A stretch of DNA of 64,000 nucleotides from positions 36,236,234-36,300,233 of the forward strand of contig CM019707.1 of the NCBI GenBank assembly GCA_009760885.1. The letters run 5' to 3'. The stretch comes from Achatina immaculata. Its lineage: Eukaryota > Mollusca > Gastropoda > Stylommatophora > Achatinidae. Below are positions 10,850 to 21,859 of the stretch, one piece after another; within the stretch, counting starts at the first letter, position 1; every line of letters starts with the position of its first letter. The notes under the pieces are model-generated. The model was not told the origin of the DNA, made no database searches, and saw only the letters and a list, made by a program, of their open reading frames with translations. The translations under genes and the position numbers were made by a program.

Positions 10850-11098
10850 GGACATACTGGGGACAAGGCGTTAGGCCCGCATTTCCAAGACCTTCGGCAC
10901 ATGAACGTGTGATGTGGTCAGTATCACGCCTGGTCGCTTTTACCTTCCCAGATTTCTCTGGTACCCATTTTTAGAGAGCTGGGTGGACCCCGGGGACATT
11001 TTTGGGTGGGGTGGTACAAGAAAGAAAAATTCCCCAGTGCTGGGACTTGAACCCCGTACCACCGGCTTCATACACTGAGCGCCTAAACACTCAGGTAG
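10850..11098 (-). mobile_element. tRNA-derived SINE-1, full or nearly full length
   Basis: On the minus strand it starts with a tRNA-like head (CTGAGTGTTTAGGCGCTC, then a box-B-like GGGGTTCAAGTCCC). The conserved body follows (GGACCC...CAGCTC, GGGTACCAGAGAAATCTGGG, CCAGGCGTGATACTGACCAC). It ends with GTGCCGAAGGTCTTGGAAAT and CTAACGCCTTGTCCCC. The same body recurs at 24.8, 44.6 and 49.9 kb. The head suggests Pol III transcription from an internal promoter, as is usual for SINEs. Confidence 0.87.
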
Positions 11099-11425
11099 GT
11101 CTTAAATCCTTCGAATGTTTTAAATTTTCTATAAATCTACATACTCCACGTTAACCCCAGGTCGTAAAACTATATAATTTCATAAAAATCTGATCCAAAC
11201 ATATAAATAACCGTATTTTTTATGTTTTTATTAGAAGAAAAGGGGGCGTCACTCGTGTGAGCAAATTCTTCTGTCAACAACATTTTCCTCCCCTGGTATA
11301 AGTAGCCCTCGACGGCACTGATTAGATCGCTTGCCGGAGGTCTTTGATGAGATCATACCCCCAGCGCCTTCTGACGTCTATTGACCAAAATCTTCAGACT
11401 GGCCTTGTTTGTGTTTGAGAGACAG

Positions 11426-11428
<3 letters not shown>

Positions 11429-11476
<48 letters not shown>
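11429..11476 (+). repeat. (GA)n microsatellite
   Basis: AG dinucleotides interrupted once by ACAG. Confidence 0.95.
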
Positions 11477-11714
11477 ACCTTCCCAAAATCATTCGTATAT
11501 TTAAGTATGTCCAACGAATATGAATACACTGGCCTCTTTCTGTCATTTTTTTTGGGCAGTTAGATCATGTATTGTGGGCTGCGATGACCAATCTTTCAAG
11601 TAGGTTTTGCCTGGAAGGCCCATATATCTAGGCCGTTATCTCCTGTGCCTGATGCAGGGATTTCTGTACATCACTTTTCTTGACTTGACATGCCAGTATG
11701 TATATCCACCACTA

Positions 11715-12722
11715 GCTGTTGACATCTTAGTTGTCCCACAATATCTGATCTATATCTCAGGTAGTAATATATTCATAAACCTCAGTACATCTTAGTTGTC
11801 CCACAATATCTGATCTATATCTCAGGTAGTAATATATTCATAAACCTCAGTACATCTTAGTTGTCCCACAATATCTGATCTATATCTCAGGTAATATCAT
11901 ATACATAAACCTCAGTACATCTTAGTTGTCCCACAATATCTGATCTATACCTCAGGTAGTATCAAATACAGAGACCTCAGAACATCTTAGTTGTCCCACA
12001 ATATCTGATCTATATCTCAGGTAGTACCATGTACAGAGACCTCAGAACATCTTAGCTGTCCAACAATATTTGATCTATATCTCAGGTAGTACCATGTACA
12101 GAGACCTCATTACATCTTAGTTGTCCTACAATATCTGGTCTATATCTCAGGGTGTACCATGTACAGAGACCTCATTACATCTTAGTTGTCCCACAATATC
12201 TGGTCTATATCTCAGGATGTACCATGTACAGAGACGTCATTACATCTTAGTTGTCCCACAATATCTGGTCTATATCTCAGGATGTACCATGTACAGAGAC
12301 GTCATTACATCTTAGTTGTCCCACACTATCTGATCTATATCTCAGGATGTACCATATACAGAGACCTCAGTGCATATTAGTTGTCCCACAATTCATTCAT
12401 CTGCTTGTCCCTTGCGGAACTTTGCTGCCAAAAACCACTCCTGTAGGCCTCTCGTCTGTGAGCAAGATGGCCTGCTGCTGATTGTCCTACAATATCTTAT
12501 CTATATCTCAGGTAGTACCATATACAGAGACCTCAGTATACATTAGTTGTCCCACAGTATCTGATCTATATCTCAGGTAGTACAGAGACCTCAGTACATC
12601 TTAGTTTCCCACACTATCTGGTCTATATCCCAGGCTGTACCATATACAGAGACGTCATTACATCTTAGTTGTCCCACAATATCTGGTCTGTATCCCAGGC
12701 TGTACCATGTACAGAGATCTCA
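11715..12722 (+). repeat. 65-bp minisatellite, interrupted once
   Basis: About 14 units of roughly 65 bp with core CTTAGTTGTCCCACAATATC and a CAGAGACCTCA tail. The left copies differ (ATAAACCTCAG). A LINE-C 3' end at 12,391-12,481 splits the array. Confidence 0.93.
12391..12481 (-). mobile_element. LINE-C 3' end fragment inside 65-bp array
   Basis: The minus-strand 3' end of LINE-C is recognised by CATTCATCTGCTTGTCCCTT, GGAACTTTGCTGCC and GTAGGCCTCTCGTCTGTGAG, matching 46,805-46,900. The array motif TTGTCCCACAAT on the left and TTGTCCTACAAT on the right form a target-site duplication of about 12 bp with one mismatch. Confidence 0.85.
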
Positions 12723-13124
12723 GTGCCCAAATATGGGCCAAAGAAAGGAGTACGGCGGAAAAACTCTGGTGTTCCTACGAAGACCTCCTGCTAATGGCAG
12801 GATTCATGAAGGCAACCCTTTGTTTAGAAAGCTGACCATACCAAACTGAACGAAGCAGAAGAAGAAGGGAAAAAAAAGCATGCAGTTAATGTTATTTTAT
12901 CTTTTACTGGTCCCATCTTCATTTCAAGTGTATTACGCGCATGATATCTCCAAAGTTTTAAACCTGTTAATATAAAGAAAACTGGTAGATGTTTCATTCC
13001 TGTAAGGATTGCTTTATAACGTGTCTTTCATACATAATGTAGCCGTGTTCGTTAGCTGAATTAGAGCCAAGAAAGAAATCTATTATATTTAGGACAAAGA
13101 AACATAAACAATCTTCAAAGTGAA

Positions 13125-13178
13125 GGGCAGGTTACAATGGCTGGATCATGTAGAAATAATGCGAGTCATCAGAAGTTT

Positions 13179-13244
<66 letters not shown>

Positions 13245-13385
13245 CGGATGAATGGGACATGACTAAGAGAAAGATGGAGAGACAACGTCAAGGAAGTCCT
13301 AAGAGAATTTCGAATACACAATTACAGAGACGGTCAGGTATGGAGACAAATGGAGATAGATCGTGCCTGCTGAAATGGGCATTAA
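13125..13385 (+). mobile_element. LINE C-terminal fragment carrying an AT/AG microsatellite
   Basis: Plus-strand frames give RLQWLDHVEIMRVIRSLDI, then after a microsatellite at 13,177-13,244 MNGT and ERWRDNVKEVLREFRI. This is the W..HV / GRPR..W.DNVKE pattern of LINE C-termini. (AT)n(AG)n now sits within the coding remnant. The family is not assigned. Confidence 0.6.
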
Positions 13386-13398
13386 AAGTCTAGGATTC

Positions 13399-13402
<4 letters not shown>

Positions 13403-13456
<54 letters not shown>
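13403..13456 (+). repeat. (GA)n microsatellite
   Basis: Nearly pure AG repeats with one AAAG interruption. Confidence 0.95.
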
Positions 13457-13569
13457 CTTCAATGTCTTTTTTAAGAGCATCTAAGACGAATTACAGAAAT
13501 TAAAACCAGAATATCCAGGAGGAAAAGTGGCATTTCGGAAATTGAAAACCATCTTGTGCAGTAAGTCAC

Positions 13570-13850
13570 TGTCACTGAGTGTGAGAAAGAAAGTATTACA
13601 GTGTTATACTGAGTGTGAGAAAGAAAGTATTACAGTGCTATACTGAGTGTGAGAAAGAAAGTATTACAGTGCTATACTGAGTGTGAGAAAGAAAGTATTA
13701 CAGTGCTATATTGAATGTGAGAAAGAAAGTATTACAATGCAGTATTAAGTGTGAGAAAAAAGTATTACAGTCCTACACTGAATGTGAGAAAGAAAATATT
13801 ACAGTCCTACATTGAGTGTGAGAAAGAAAGTAATGCAGTGCTATACTAAA
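13570..13850 (+). repeat. 34-bp minisatellite
   Basis: About eight units near 34 bp with core GTGTGAGAAAGAAAGTATTA followed by CAGTGCTATACT. Right-hand units are more diverged. Confidence 0.92.
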
Positions 13851-13861
13851 CCTTTTTTTTT

Positions 13862-14580
13862 TTTGCTGTACGAATGTGAATCGTGGACTGTTGGCAGACA
13901 AATGACTAAATCATTGGAGGCAACAAAGATGATTGATTGATCTACTTTTCAAAAGTGTTAAGAATTGGGGCACGCATGCCCGTCTGACATTCTGCCCTTT
14001 ATCATACATCTTTCACTCTGTTCCAGACATTCTACAAATATGCTCTTCATATAACAAAAATAATTAACATTGAAGCTGAGAGACATAAAATAAAATATAA
14101 CATTTACGTTTCGCTCTTATACAAGAACTCAGTGCAGAAAGTAACTACATACATATATAAATGACTATCTGCTAAACAAAATTTCATTACTATTCAGAAT
14201 AAACAATTAACTGAATTCAGTGTCTGTAAGAGCACATGTGGTTCCTGAGAAGAATGATGAAGATCCCATGGACAGCCAAGATAACTAATGCGGAGTGTTT
14301 GTGAGAAGCTAATGAACAATGTAATATTATAACAAAGATAAGGAAAAGGCAGTCATAATTCTTGGGGCATGTGATGAGAAGAGAGAAACTAGAAAACATC
14401 ATAACAGTGGGGGAAACCGAGGACAGGAGAGACGAGGAAGACTCGAGGGAACAGATGTTAGAAGTCCTGACATTGTGGCATGGAAGGACACCAGCGGCAG
14501 AGTTACTCAGAAATGTCAAGTACCAAGATTTGTGAAGGAGAATGACAGCCGCCCGGCACGGCACATGATGATGATGACGA
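13862..14580 (+). mobile_element. LINE-B-like fragment, split by repeat E
   Basis: LLYECESWTVGRQMTKSLEA sits at 13,862-13,935, and the same protein resumes at about 14,224 with [36 protein letters not shown] and a final ARHGT before a TGATGATGATGA tail. This is the C-terminal third of a LINE-B type protein, diverged from the copies at 41, 45 and 53 kb, with stops and no catalytic core. The interval 13,936-14,222 is an inserted repeat. Confidence 0.8.
13936..14222 (-). mobile_element. Dispersed repeat E, inserted in LINE-B-like fragment
   Basis: Shares AAGAATTGGGGCACGCATGC...GTCTGACATTCTGCCC with the copies at 17,108 and 43,548. A GATTGATTGAT stretch at the left edge suggests a retroelement tail read on the minus strand. 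No target-site duplication is clear. Confidence 0.6.
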
Positions 14581-15104
14581 GTATGTAAAAAACATAATTG
14601 TGATCCTCCAGATGTTTGTTTACCAGAAATAGTCTGCCTACATATTTCTGGAAAGAGTAACAAGCGGTATGACAAGATTTGTCTGCTCTGGAAAATTCTG
14701 GTTAAGAGCGGACATACCAGGTTAAAACTGGTTACCACCAGTTGAACGGCGTCTTCACTGCATCATTCGGAAGGGGAGAGAAGAAACTCCTCACACATCC
14801 TGCTCAAGTGTGCGTGGAAAATGGCGACACGTTAATCTGTGCGGTTTAAATATTCGTGTTGTTCATTTTCTCGCTGCTGATCTCGGTGACATTTATCTAA
14901 GATGGAAGTGGTTTATGGGAGATCAGTGTGCTGATGTGAGCGCTGTGAAGAGGTGGCTAATGAACTTTACAGACGAAGAAGTGGTAATTTTTTTTTCAGA
15001 GTCCCCAAATTAGTGACATGTTGGCAGAAACTGTATGAGGCTTTGGTAGATATTGATTAAAAAGCAGTTTTTTGTAACCTTGTAAATAAAAAAGTCATGG
15101 GGCC
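14581..15104. other. No gene recognised
   Basis: A 67-codon open frame at 14,810-15,013 has no motif I recognise. There is a short imperfect palindrome AACTGGTTACCACCAGTT near 14,727. Nothing else stands out. Confidence 0.55.
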
Positions 15105-15280
15105 CAGAAACGGGGCGGCCTCGCCGTAGGTGGACTCAGGGCATCACAGAAAGTCTGAATGTGTCACTGCAAGACGCCGGTCAACTTGCGCAAAACCGTA
15201 AAGCATTCAGGGAGACTCTGAGAGGAGCAACGTTCTGGAAAGGACATGCCAGATGAATAATAATGTAAATAAATGGTTAA
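15105..15280 (+). mobile_element. LINE-C-like 3' end fragment
   Basis: Contains a GRPRRRWTQGITESL-type remnant (CGGCCTCGCCGTAGGTGGAC), AQNRKAFRETLRGATFWKGHA and a tail AGATGAATAATAATGTAAAT. This parallels the end of LINE-C copy 1 (LAHNREAYRSAVREAKFGKG) but is clearly diverged. Confidence 0.6.
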
Positions 15281-15424
15281 GATATGGTTTTTGTTTTAAA
15301 GTTGTTATGTCACATCATTGCTGTCTTGCTGAAATTAAGGGAAATCATTTCAGACCATGCTAGTGTCACTACACTTTTTATGTCTTCTTACTATAATTGT
15401 GGTATTATATATTTAATTTTTGGT

Positions 15425-15660
15425 TGGTCGATGATCTCTGTTATCTCGTTTAATGATGTCCGATTGGTTGTTTAGTTAGCTAATGATCTCCGATTGGTTG
15501 CTTTTTTTTAAGTTGCTCTTCTCTGATTGGTTGTTTTGTTAGCTGTTGATCTCCAGTTTATTCTTCGATTAGCTACTGATATTCGATTGGCTGTTTGCTT
15601 GGTTAATGAATTTCTATTGGTAGCTTCTTTGTTGTATTGATACATTCTGATAGTTTGTTT
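15425..15660 (+). repeat. Degenerate tandem repeat rich in GATTGGTTG
   Basis: Roughly 45-60 bp imperfect units containing TGATCTCCGATTGGTTG and GTTAGCTAATGATCTCC. ATTGG (inverted CCAAT) recurs about six times. Regulatory meaning is not supported. Confidence 0.6.
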
Positions 15661-16440
15661 CATACTCTCCCTATAACTATTGGCGCCAGTTCTTCTCAGA
15701 CAGCGCCGTGGCGAAGATGTTAATCCAGAAAAAAATATTGTTTACTTGAAAACAGGCTAGAATTGTTTCCTTTAATTTTTAGAATGAACGCAAGTTGCAG
15801 GTTTCTGCAGAGGCTCCACCTGGATAGAGAACAAGTAACTCCGCAACCCGCTGGTTAGCCTACGTACTGCAGTAAATGCGCTTTCGAAAGCTCAGAAGTT
15901 AAGATGTTTGTCCAGGTCTAACAAACCCACGTGGACTTGATACTTGCACTTAAGATCCACTCCGTGAACTTTCCCTCCGTGTTTTATGGACTATAAATAA
16001 GGTTGCTTGAGCAGTTTTATGACGCGTACAAAAACACTGTTTACCACAGAGCGCGGAAATATACTCCCTCGCTCGATATTATAGATCGGGACTCAAAAGA
16101 GCAGAAACACAAGGAGTAAAATGTTAGAGCATCGATCCTGTCACACCTTGCTTGGGTATCATGAAGGTAATCGAGTACTCTTCTCTTGGGAGTATATACG
16201 CCGCTGAATTTATTCGTCAGCTCAGCCTGGAAGTAAATACCTTCAGGTTAAGTCTGTGTTCCACACAATGAACTGGCCATTTCAATACATGCCGATAAAG
16301 GTGAATATGTATCGTAGGCCTCCTTGGCGATATTTGTATTGACTTCAAGTTAGTTGGATGGCCCTTCAGCCTTAATGCTTTGTCCTGGATTACTTGTCAG
16401 TATCTGTCGCTATGGAAATCTCTCAAAGTATTACTCACTT
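15661..16440. other. No gene recognised
   Basis: Mixed-composition DNA without coding motifs or clear repeats. Confidence 0.55.
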
Positions 16441-16444
16441 GACC

Positions 16445-16565
16445 TTTGCAGATGAAAATAAAAGAGGACGCTGAAAGTAAATTGGTCATGTGATGGCCGA
16501 TACAAAGAAAACGAGACTGACCCTATAGCTTGGGAACCGAGAATGGAAGGGGGAGAGACAAAGAG
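16445..16565 (+). mobile_element. Possible LINE C-terminal fragment
   Basis: Frames give KLVM-type and REWKGETKR-type remnants reminiscent of the R..WLGHV / GRPR region. The match is weak and the family cannot be assigned. Confidence 0.3.
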
Positions 16566-16764
16566 ATGATTACAGGGCACGTTCTAACCTGTCGCTGTAA
16601 GAGAAGACTCAACTCCATGGCTTTACTCAGCACCAGCGGGTGCGTGTTCGAACACGAGATAACACACCCAAGCTGGGTGGGAAGTTGGCGGAGAGCGAGG
16701 CTGAACATAGAAGTAACATCAGCCATTGACGCTATGTCAGTGAGGCGTTTTTTTTTTTAGCACA

Positions 16765-17020
16765 TCACGTCATCACTGTGCTCGAGCACCCAACATATTC
16801 GCCAGACCTGGCTCCCCGTGACTTCTGCCTTATTCACACAGATCACATTGGTGCTCAAAGGAATGCCTTTATTTGTCAGCTGAAGGTCTGAATGTAACAA
16901 CGACGGAGGTCCTCAACAGTCTTCAATAACAAAAGAAATTATCTGCAGAATCGCTTTTAACATTGGCAGCTTTGTATCAGCTCTAACTGGAGCTATTTTG
17001 AAGGCGATCGAATCTGATTT
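16765..17020 (+). pseudogene. mariner-type transposase C-terminal relic
   Basis: The plus strand encodes VLEHPTYSPDLAPRDFCL, the conserved block around the third catalytic aspartate of mariner transposases (YSPDLAP.DF). In other frames come LVLKGMPLF, NVTTTEVLNSL, and a terminal HWQLCI.. SNWSYFEGDRI that matches the usual C-terminal W..CI...G.YFEGD. Frameshifts and stops break it. The first two catalytic positions and the terminal repeats are not seen. Superfamily (Tc1/mariner, mariner branch) is by motif. Confidence 0.8.
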
Positions 17021-17069
17021 TCTCAACTTTCTCAGTAAAATGAGATACACGTACAGTCTCGTGTGTGTG

Positions 17070-17074
17070 TGTGA

Positions 17075-17108
<34 letters not shown>
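17070..17108 (+). repeat. (GA)n microsatellite
   Basis: GTGTGTGTGTGAGTGTGAGA passing into AG repeats, abutting repeat E. Confidence 0.93.
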
Positions 17109-17113
<5 letters not shown>

Positions 17114-17470
17114 TGAATGAATAATCTTTATTTTTCAAGGGTAAAGAATTGGGCACGCAGGCCCGTCTTACATTCTGCCCTTCATCACTCCATCTTTCAT
17201 TCTTCCCACACACTTGATTTAGTACAAAAATACAAATTAAATTAGTAAAAACATATCAAAAGAGTGTAAGATTTAACTACTACATTCAAGGTAAAAGAGA
17301 AGAAGTAATTAACCTAATAAAATAGCACTCACGCACACATACACCACAGACATATACATAAATAAAAATACATTGTAAATACAGATCTTCTAACATATTT
17401 TTTTAAACAAACATTAAAATAATTTCTAACAATATCTAACAAGTTGCTTTTCTAACTATGTCACTGAAGT
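17108..17470 (-). mobile_element. Dispersed repeat E, copy 2
   Basis: Begins with GAATGAATGAATGAATAATC (tail on the left, so minus orientation), then AAGAATTGGGCACGCAGGCC and GTCTTACATTCTGCCC shared with the 13.9 and 43.5 kb copies. The right border is uncertain. Confidence 0.58.
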
Positions 17471-17789
17471 ACTTGATGGTTTACGAGCCATGTGTTGAAA
17501 GAGAGAGAGAGAGAGAAAGAGAGACTGATCTCCTATACTTAGACAACTCCAAACTAAGGGTTCTTAATCGCATGTATCCATACCCCTTCTAGGGTATAGG
17601 ATCCAAATGACGGGGTTATGGAACTGATACCATGAACAACATTCATTAGATCAGAACTTTAGTTCAACTGTTCCGTTCATAGCTACCCATGACCTCTGCA
17701 ACGAAGCTACTGACATCTCTGGAAGTCAGACTGGTACCTAAAAAGAACAAGAACTTCAGCAATGTAGCCAAGGGGCATGAGAATATATT

Positions 17790-18030
17790 GGGGATCAATT
17801 TTGCGTATGGGGACACTTTGGGCCCATACATTTTTTTAGTATGAGAACACTTGGGGTATCCATATATGGTATGAGGACATTTAATTTTGCTCACACATAA
17901 GGCCATTCACTTTGGTTATGAGGGCATATGGGCCATTCAGTTTGGTTATGAGGGCATAAGGGCATCCACTTTGGATTTCGAGACATACTGAGCCAGCCAT
18001 TTTGGATATGGGGACATACTGGGCAATCCG
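17790..18030 (+). repeat. Degenerate tandem repeat (about 33-36 bp)
   Basis: Repeated TTTTGGATATGGGGACATAC / TTTGGTTATGAGGGCATA phrases, about seven diverged units. Confidence 0.75.
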
Positions 18031-18223
18031 TGTGAAATGTGGATCTACAGCGAAGTGTGTTACACGCCATGGACAAATAAACAGAACAAATGGACAAGGA
18101 TTAGAACATCTGCAAGTACAACGTGAACTTCTCAAAGAGGACCAAGAAAACAAATGCTGTAGCAAACATCAAAAGCTAAAACCATATACTAAAAGACCAT
18201 ACTAGAAGAAAAAGTGGAATGTA

Positions 18224-18226
<3 letters not shown>

Positions 18227-18290
<64 letters not shown>

Positions 18291-18292
18291 GA
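18227..18292 (+). repeat. (GA)n(GACA)n microsatellite
   Basis: AG repeats switching to GACA repeats. Confidence 0.95.
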
Positions 18293-19084
18293 TGTGGATG
18301 GGAAGATGAGACACGGAAGAAGACAGGACTCTGTCGAAGAAAGTGGCATGTTTGTGTTTTTCCTGGACGCGTCTTTGCGGCTGACTTTCTGGATGCCGTT
18401 AAAAACGTTCCGAAGAACTTAATAGAGATAGCAACGATGACGAAAAAGTCCTTACTGAGTTGCTCCACAAAGTCCGAGTTACCCCGGCACAGGCTGATGA
18501 TGCCGCGTCTTACAAAAACTCTGTAGTGCAGTGGTTGTCAAGCCGAAAGAAAGGTGGACGGAAAGAGATGAATGCGGCTGGTCAGAGAGCGCGGCCCAAC
18601 ACACATCTTACAGAAAGAGAGAAGGACAGGTGGTTGTGGAAATCAGTGACGACCAAAACTGACAGGTATGGAGCCTCATACACACAAAGAAAAAGAGAGA
18701 GAGAGAGAAAGAGAGAATTGGGTATAGGGTTTGTAATACAGCACAGCGTAGGTCCTACATAGATCACAGTGATGTATGGTTAGACGTCGAAACAATATTA
18801 GACAGAGCACTTTAGACGTGAGCGAAAGAAGAGTGACCAGAAAGTTATCTTTATTCTAACCACGGACTCGTGTAGGACAAGCAGACACCCAGCCAGAATA
18901 GAATAATTAAACACTGAGTGAGCAACAGGTCATACGTCACCGAAGATCTTTTTTCTCTGACGTCTAACGTGATTTCTCAACTATTTTATGACAACCACGC
19001 AACTCTAGCTCTTACACGAAAAATTACCACTATATACAGTACTAGAATCACTATATTAACAAGCAAAGATAAAGGTATAATCCC
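18293..19084. other. No gene recognised
   Basis: Includes a short GA tract near 18,690-18,715. Open frames here show no family motif. Confidence 0.55.
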
Positions 19085-19335
19085 CGTTTCCATGCCAGCC
19101 AGCCAGTCAGTCAGTCATTTGCATGTCCCTTTCGGAACTTTGCCTCCCTCTCGGCTGTAAACAAGATGGCCTGCCGCTGATGCATCCATTCGCAGATCAT
19201 CAACGATGTCTTGCAGCCATCTTCACCTTGGCCTTCCTCTCTTTCTTTTTCCCATTATGTACCCTTCCAAGACGGTCTTCTCTAAATTATCATGACGTTA
19301 AATGTGTCCAAAATACTTAAGTTTTCTCTCTTTAA
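19085..19335 (-). mobile_element. LINE-C 3' end fragment
   Basis: Minus-strand match to the end of LINE-C: CATTTGCATGTCCCTTTCGG, then ATCAACGATGTCTTGCAGCC, CCATTATGTACCCTTCCAAG and AAGTTTTCTCTCTTTAATCC. The tail is CAGCCAGCCAGTCAGTCAGT. It is 5'-truncated. Confidence 0.85.
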
Positions 19336-19344
19336 TCCTCTTTA

Positions 19345-19425
19345 CTAGTCATGCCATTAAGTCATAATGGGGACAGGGGACACAGTGCTAGGCCCGTATT
19401 TCCAAGACCTTCGGCACCAGATAAA
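19345..19425 (-). mobile_element. SINE-1 3' end fragment
   Basis: GGGGACA...GTGCTAGGCCCGTATTTCC then AAGACCTTCGGCACC matches the 3' end of the SINE at 10,850-10,905. It lies next to the LINE-C fragment. Confidence 0.75.
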
Positions 19426-20157
19426 TGAAGCAGTATACCTTTCCTTCAATGCTACACTGTACTATTTTAAGCAGTTACTGGCTTAACTGCAACACTAAAA
19501 CTCAGAAACGTTACTTAGATACACATCGTGCAACTGTATACTAACATAGATAATAAAGGTGTGTATGGTGCAGTTTTACAAAGCGCCAGAGAGAGTGAGT
19601 AAAATGAGGAAAAAAAACGAACAGAAAGTATGAGAGTAAGGTTAGAATGTGTAAATGAAAAACAAACAACATCCAATATTTCGGACTGAGGCTTTTTTGA
19701 GGATTACATACGCAAACAAAACGACATATAACTTATTTTAGTGGCGTCCTCCTGAGGAGGAAACACCACAATAATGCGTGCCCCATTGATGAGGCAAAGC
19801 GAGCACAGGGGACCACAAAGGAAAGCAGAAAAAGCCAATCGGAAATAGGTGGCGGGGAAAAGGAGATAAGGAAGGGCAATAGACACCTGTAGCGCAGATG
19901 TCGGGCGAGCAGAGAAGTGAAAGCGGAGAGAAAATGAAAGAAGAACTAGGAACGAACAGAAGGTGCCATAAACAGTCGAAGGACACTAGAGAAGCAAATA
20001 GCGAGGAGATAATAAAACTGGTGAATAGGACGAGACACGGATGGGCAATAAACACATATAAGCCGCCAGAGAAGAAGAATGGTGGAGGTTGGAAGCTAGG
20101 AGAAAGAAACAAGAAAGCAGAGTATAAATCGCAGAAAAAAGTGGAAAACTAAAGAAG

Positions 20158-21183
20158 CTAAAGGAAGCTGAAGACATTTTTAATTTCAACTGAGGGGAGA
20201 CCGCCAGCCTGGAAAATAAGACACTGTTCTATGACCCTCCGAGATCGTACATCAGCAGAACCAGAGCAGATCGCACTAACAGAAATGTCCTGTTTTCCCC
20301 TATGGTTGCTAAGGCAAAAATGTTTACCCACAGGTGTCCAAGCTCTCTTAGAAATGTTGTTAAGATGTTGGCGAAAACGATCTCTTAAGCGTAAACAAGT
20401 CTCTCCTATACACTTCATATCACAACGTTTGCGCGTAATAGCATAAATAACATTGCGTGAAATGCAGGTGAATCCCTCTTGAACTGATAACATGGACTTA
20501 GGGAAGGAGATCTGGCTAGCCTCGACAACAATCGGGCAAGTGTTGCATCTTACATTTGTCTTAAAGCGACGTCGAGCTAAAAGGTCCCTGAGGTTCTTGT
20601 CCCGTCTGTAGGCCACCACTGCGGGTTCTTCCAAAAGGTCACGTGTATCAGGCTCGGTCTGGAGGAGGTGCAGATGACGAAACAGTATTTTCTTAACTGC
20701 CAAACTATGAGGATGGTGCGTGAGCACCAGTTTAACTATGTCCGAGCTACAGTGCGGTTTAGGAGTGAGGGCTTGTTGTCGCGATATATGGCCGATACGG
20801 TTCCAAGACGACGAGAGAGCATATTCTGGATAGCCGCGTTGACGGAAGAAATCTAGCATTTTTTGGGCTTGATCATGGAAATCAACATCCTCAGTACAGG
20901 AACGTCGCAACAGAAGAAGCTGGGAAAAAGGAATAGAGTCCTTACACGATCTAGGATGGGAGGAAGAGTACAAGAGATAGCTGTGAGAGTCTGTAGGTTT
21001 AGGTTTATAGTGGACAGAAATAGTAAGCCCGGAAGGGCCGATAGTAACGGCAATGTCGAGAAAGTTAGCGGAAGTAGTAGTGATATGGGAGGTGAAAGAA
21101 ATGACAGGATTATAACTCTTGAATAAAACTGATGAAGCTGTCAAGGTCTTCCTCTGGCATTGATGTGACCCCATTGCCGTCAT
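20158..21183 (-). pseudogene. PLE-1 RT C-terminus plus GIY-YIG endonuclease
   Basis: The segment begins in the RT thumb (TTTSANFLDIAVTIGPSG, HYKPKPTDSHSYLLYSSSHP) and continues through FFRQRGYPEYAL and ILFRHLHLLQ. The C-terminus carries VIYAITRKRCDMKCIGETCL and RLRDRFRQH, the modified GIY-YIG module of these elements, preceded by CNTCPIVV and SVQEGFTC. It ends RRVIEQCLIFQAGGLPSVEI. The first codons up to about FKS are out of the native frame, because the RT segment joins here by a frameshift near 21,110, so the Met is not a true start. Confidence 0.88.
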
Positions 21184-21859
21184 CTATGTAGCGTCTGGAA
21201 AAAAGGCCTCTATAGGCTCTCAGAACCGTGTGTTCGAAGTGGCCCATGAACAGACATGCGTAGATGGGGTCAATTTTGGTACCCATGGCCACACCACTAA
21301 TCTGGTCGAAGTAAAGGCCATTGAATTCAAACAAATTGAGTTGGAGGACAAGTCGTGTAAGGCGCAGAATAGTAAACGTAGGAATAGAGAGATTGCGTCT
21401 TTTGTTCAGAAAGAACTTGACGGCCTGAAATCCCTGATCATCCGGGATGGATGTGTATAAGGACACTACATCAAGAGTGAAGATACGGTAGGTGTGACCA
21501 GGCAAGAGTGTAAGGGTCTCAAAAGCAGAGAGAGCGTGATTCGTGTCCTTAAGATAAGTGGGCAGACTAGTGACAAGAGGTTGAAAGATGCTGTCAAGAA
21601 AGTCAGAGATTTGTTCTGTGGGGCAGGAACAAGCGGACACTATGGGCCTTCCCGGGTTGCCTGGTTTGTGTATCTTAGGGAGTAGATAAAAGGATGGCTT
21701 CCCTAAGCTGCTGTCGCGGATGTGAAGATGTGTAGCCGAGGGAGAAAGACCAGTCTTGTGGATGAGTTCGTTGATCGTGTCACGAACATGGTGGTTGTTG
21801 GCCAGAGTCGGATCTTGAGGGCGAGAGGCATAAAATTTAGCGTTGCTCAACTGGTCCAT
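21110..21859 (-). pseudogene. PLE-1 reverse transcriptase core
   Basis: Shows PSFYLLPKIHKPGNPGRPIV near residue 55, then FTLDVVSLYTSIPDDQG with the first catalytic aspartate near 130, GVAMGTKIDPIYACLFMGHF and SRRYIDDGNGVTSMPEEDL with the catalytic aspartate pair near 225. These are Penelope-type RT motifs, so the core is intact. The frame ends at FIQEL because of an indel, while the protein continues in the overlapping segment downstream. Confidence 0.9.

Noticed and set aside
15425..15660. Cluster of inverted CCAAT boxes as a promoter
   Set aside because: The ATTGG motifs repeat because they belong to a degenerate tandem repeat, and no gene lies nearby.
19738..19770. Hammerhead-like core near CCTGAGGAGGAAAC in the PLE-1 3' region
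   Set aside because: The sequence is better explained as a simple imperfect hairpin (CCTCC-TGA-GGAGG). There is no room for stem I and the core is wrong.
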